DNA of 64,000 nucleotides from Acanthaster planci (taxonomy: Eukaryota; Echinodermata; Asteroidea; Valvatida; Acanthasteridae). A model generated the notes under the pieces. It ran no database searches. It worked only from the letters and a program-made list of their open reading frames with translations, and had not been told where the DNA came from. Shown in pieces: positions 61,812-64,000 of the stretch (within the stretch, counting starts at the first letter, position 1; every line of letters begins with the position of its first letter). A program made the translations under genes and the position numbers. Location of the stretch: the NCBI RefSeq assembly GCF_001949145.1, contig NW_019091501.1:60001-124000 (forward strand), in the 5' to 3' direction.

Positions 61812-63329
61812 TACCCATATAACAATCTCAAAATATCTTAAAATATCTCTGCTTTATACAGTGTATCAGTATTTCTTTGCTTTGCTAAGTCGGATGGAAT
61901 CCAAACTTACATCAAAATGTTTCTTATGACATCCTCTCCAAGATTACTTGAAGAAGAAAACAGAAACAAATAGCCTAGGCCAAGTAGGCCTAGCCTAGTT
62001 GAAAAAAAATTATGAGCCTCCCCTACAATTATATAGTATAATTAATCCTTGGTCATCATGCATGTTGGTGGACTCGAGACAAGACTGAGCCTAATTATTA
62101 CAAGAGTCAGAATAACAGAAAGTGATTAAGATCAAAACCTTTGTGATGAAGTTATTGTATAATTGTTACCCATTTCAAGAAGATCTGGCAATGGTACTGT
62201 GGTCACGTTGTACTAGGCCTACATGTATATGTACAACAAAGGTGGTGGGATGGTTCTCATGAACATGACGCCGACGGCCGACGATGCGGCTCTGTAGCCA
62301 GTTACTATTTTTATAGGCCTACTAGTAGTAATACACCTTTGCGCACACCTAGTCAGTCCTATCCTATCCTACCCTCGGCTCCTTAAACTGTAATAGCGCC
62401 ATCATGCGTTCTCTGTCAAAATATCATGGCGACTTCCCCCCCACCCCAAAAAGGATGATTTGAGGGAATCCACGTACACACATACATGTACATGTACGCT
62501 GTCGATAGAGAAACAGCGCACTACGGTGTACATGTTCCACACTGATCTCTATTTTGATCAGTGACATGTTCCTGTACAGACGTCAAGGGGGGAATCGTTA
62601 GTTTGGGAACCAGACTAATGTTTGACCAATAGCCGATCTTTCTGTTCATCATGTGAACAGTCTTTGCCAATAAAAATTGTTGTTATGTACACTTGGTAGC
62701 CGATTTGCCTTATTTTTTATTATCGTGCGTACGTGCGTGTAAGAAAGTGAGCTGTACCGGTGCGTAAGGTTGTACATGTACGTCGCGTGCCAATCTATCA
62801 TTTCGCTGAAGTTGACGGTCGGTCTTTTCCTCTGCATCTTAGAATTTTATGCACGTTCTGCCAAACACTCAAAAACAACTGAATCCGTGATTTGAAAGAC
62901 TTAGGAATCAGACGGTTAGGATGTATCACCGTGACACTGGGTAAGTTCGACAGAACCACTCCATACAGCCTGCGCCGGGCATGCCCAGGATAAAGAGCAG
63001 TTCAGGCCAGAACTTCCCAGAAGAAGCTTAAAACTTGAAGTTTATTGCCCATGGCCTACATGTACATCATCATGGCCTAATAATGCTTAAATCACCTTCG
63101 TAGAACTTGTAATATAGTGGAGTTATCACTAATCAGGTTATGAGTGTTTGGGTATACATGTACATGTGTACATATACATGTATGTTTCTGTCACTGAAGT
63201 TTCATTTACATTTATTCCTTTGAATAGAATGAAACTGGCATCCTTTTACAATGTATACATGGCAAAGGCATACATTTTAGGCCAAGGCCTACTTCCGTAA
63301 TTCCCAGCTGAAGCCTACCACTTTCGAAT

Positions 63330-63430
63330 CAACTCGTACCTTGGGCGACTCGTACCATGGGCAACTTGATCTTGTACCTTCAACAACTCGTTCCTTGGAC
63401 AACTTGTACAGTTCTCGAGTTCAGATCATT
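63330..63430. repeat. 16-18-bp 'AACTCGTACC' minisatellite
   Basis: About five imperfect units: ACTCGTACCTTGGGCG, ACTCGTACCATGGGCA, an ACTTGATCTTGTACC variant, AACTCGTTCCTTGGAC and AACTTGTACAG. A further isolated AACTCGACC/CAACTTGAC fragment follows near 63640. Similar in style to the 'AACTCGCCCC' units at 59.8 and 60.6 kb. Confidence 0.65.
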
Positions 63431-64000
63431 CGTACCTTCATGTTTGCAATTCGGTTGTAACTTTCTTGTTCTTCCTTTTCCATGTTTTCTGCATGTTTAA
63501 GATCAGATTTGACAAACATACATGTAGCAAGGAAAAATCTTCATAAATCTCCCGGAGAGATCTCGAGTGCCAGCATTATTTTCTGCATAGTGCCTGCAGC
63601 AGGCGTTTGCACCGTAAGTTTATTTAAGTGACGGATTTCCAACAACTCGACCATTTACCAACTTGACTTAGGCCTGCATTAATCTTTTTTTAGGGGGGAC
63701 TTTACTGAACTCTAAATTCTGTTGTTCTTTTGAGGAGGGACTTCAATTTATTCTTATGGCTCTGGGAAAAGTTATAATATTGGACTTTTTCATTTTGTAG
63801 GGGAATGGTGGTTTTGTTTAGTAACTTTGGGGGTGTACATGTACTTTTTTTGGGGTGGTGGTTGCCTTCCTTATTAAAATTCTTCTTTTTTTTGGACAAG
63901 TTACACCTGACATTTACAAATGAAAACATGACATCACTCCATCGTCATGGTGGATTGCAAGGAGAAGATTCCGAATTGTACGCAATGACGGCAGCCCGCA

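Larger units (their letters stand above)
48000..63900. repeat. region dense in TACATGTA palindromes
   Basis: TACATGTA and its tandem form TACATGTACATGTA recur dozens of times in intergenic DNA and in the introns of the NXPE gene, but sparsely in its exons. In the first 47 kb the same octamer is only occasional. The units are short, scattered and self-complementary rather than one continuous array. They create many spurious M-Y-M-Y and V-H-V-H open frames. Confidence 0.75.
57038..64000. other. upstream region of the NXPE gene to window end
   Basis: No supported gene in 7 kb. The missing first exon and promoter of the NXPE gene may lie here, but no ATG exon with a phase-1 donor stands out. An exon-like stretch on the plus strand (58716-58863) follows a T-rich tract and CAG and reads GFPPRPSIEAYGFNQPPSMM… to a stop. 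Other short open pieces follow to 59720 in differing frames. The remainder is repeats: TACATGTA palindromes, two large inverted repeats and a minisatellite. Confidence 0.45.

Overview
This is a eukaryotic genomic window, AT-rich and intron-rich. Its genes are split into small coding exons with GT..AG boundaries, and it carries TATA boxes, AATAAA signals, many short inverted repeats and minisatellites. The gene content (neurotrophin/Spätzle-type cystine-knot ligands plus an NXPE-family protein) and the palindromic ACATGT/AGGCCT repeats suggest a marine invertebrate deuterostome such as an echinoderm, hemichordate or cephalochordate. That assignment is inference; no species can be named from the sequence.

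The left two thirds hold the main content: three tandem plus-strand genes for secreted, furin-type-processed cystine-knot ligands. Gene 1 (CDS 2521-6569, 6 exons), gene 2 (CDS 14688-28130, 4 exons) and gene 3 (CDS 36643-40535, 5 exons) were rebuilt here exon by exon; all splice phases agree and each gives an uninterrupted protein of 269, 230 and 232 residues. Each has a TATA box about 145-255 bp before the start, a signal peptide, a pro-region, a basic cleavage site and a C-terminal domain whose first two cysteines lie 33 residues apart in all three. Genes 2 and 3 read like neurotrophins in their TAT..EEV and QWFW.TTC stretches and WR.IA strand, but end in a CCxC motif that recalls arthropod Spätzle. 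Gene 1 is a diverged member with four extra cysteines.

The DNA between and inside these genes is mostly featureless AT-rich sequence. It contains two CACTG-ended MITE-like elements (one in intron 1 of gene 2, one in intron 1 of gene 3), a diverged direct duplication in the 11.2-kb intron of gene 2, a CAA/CAG triplet tract, minisatellites and several hairpins.

From about 47.5 kb the texture changes: the palindrome TACATGTA, rare to the left, becomes very frequent through to the end. This part holds one minus-strand gene, an NXPE-family (neurexophilin plus PC-esterase) type II membrane protein (49607-57037, first exon not found). Its last exon carries a frame change near 50150, so it is either a pseudogene or affected by a sequence error. 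The last 7 kb have no convincing gene but contain two large inverted repeats (about 59.8-60.7 kb and 61.0-61.8 kb) and an 'AACTCGTACC' minisatellite.
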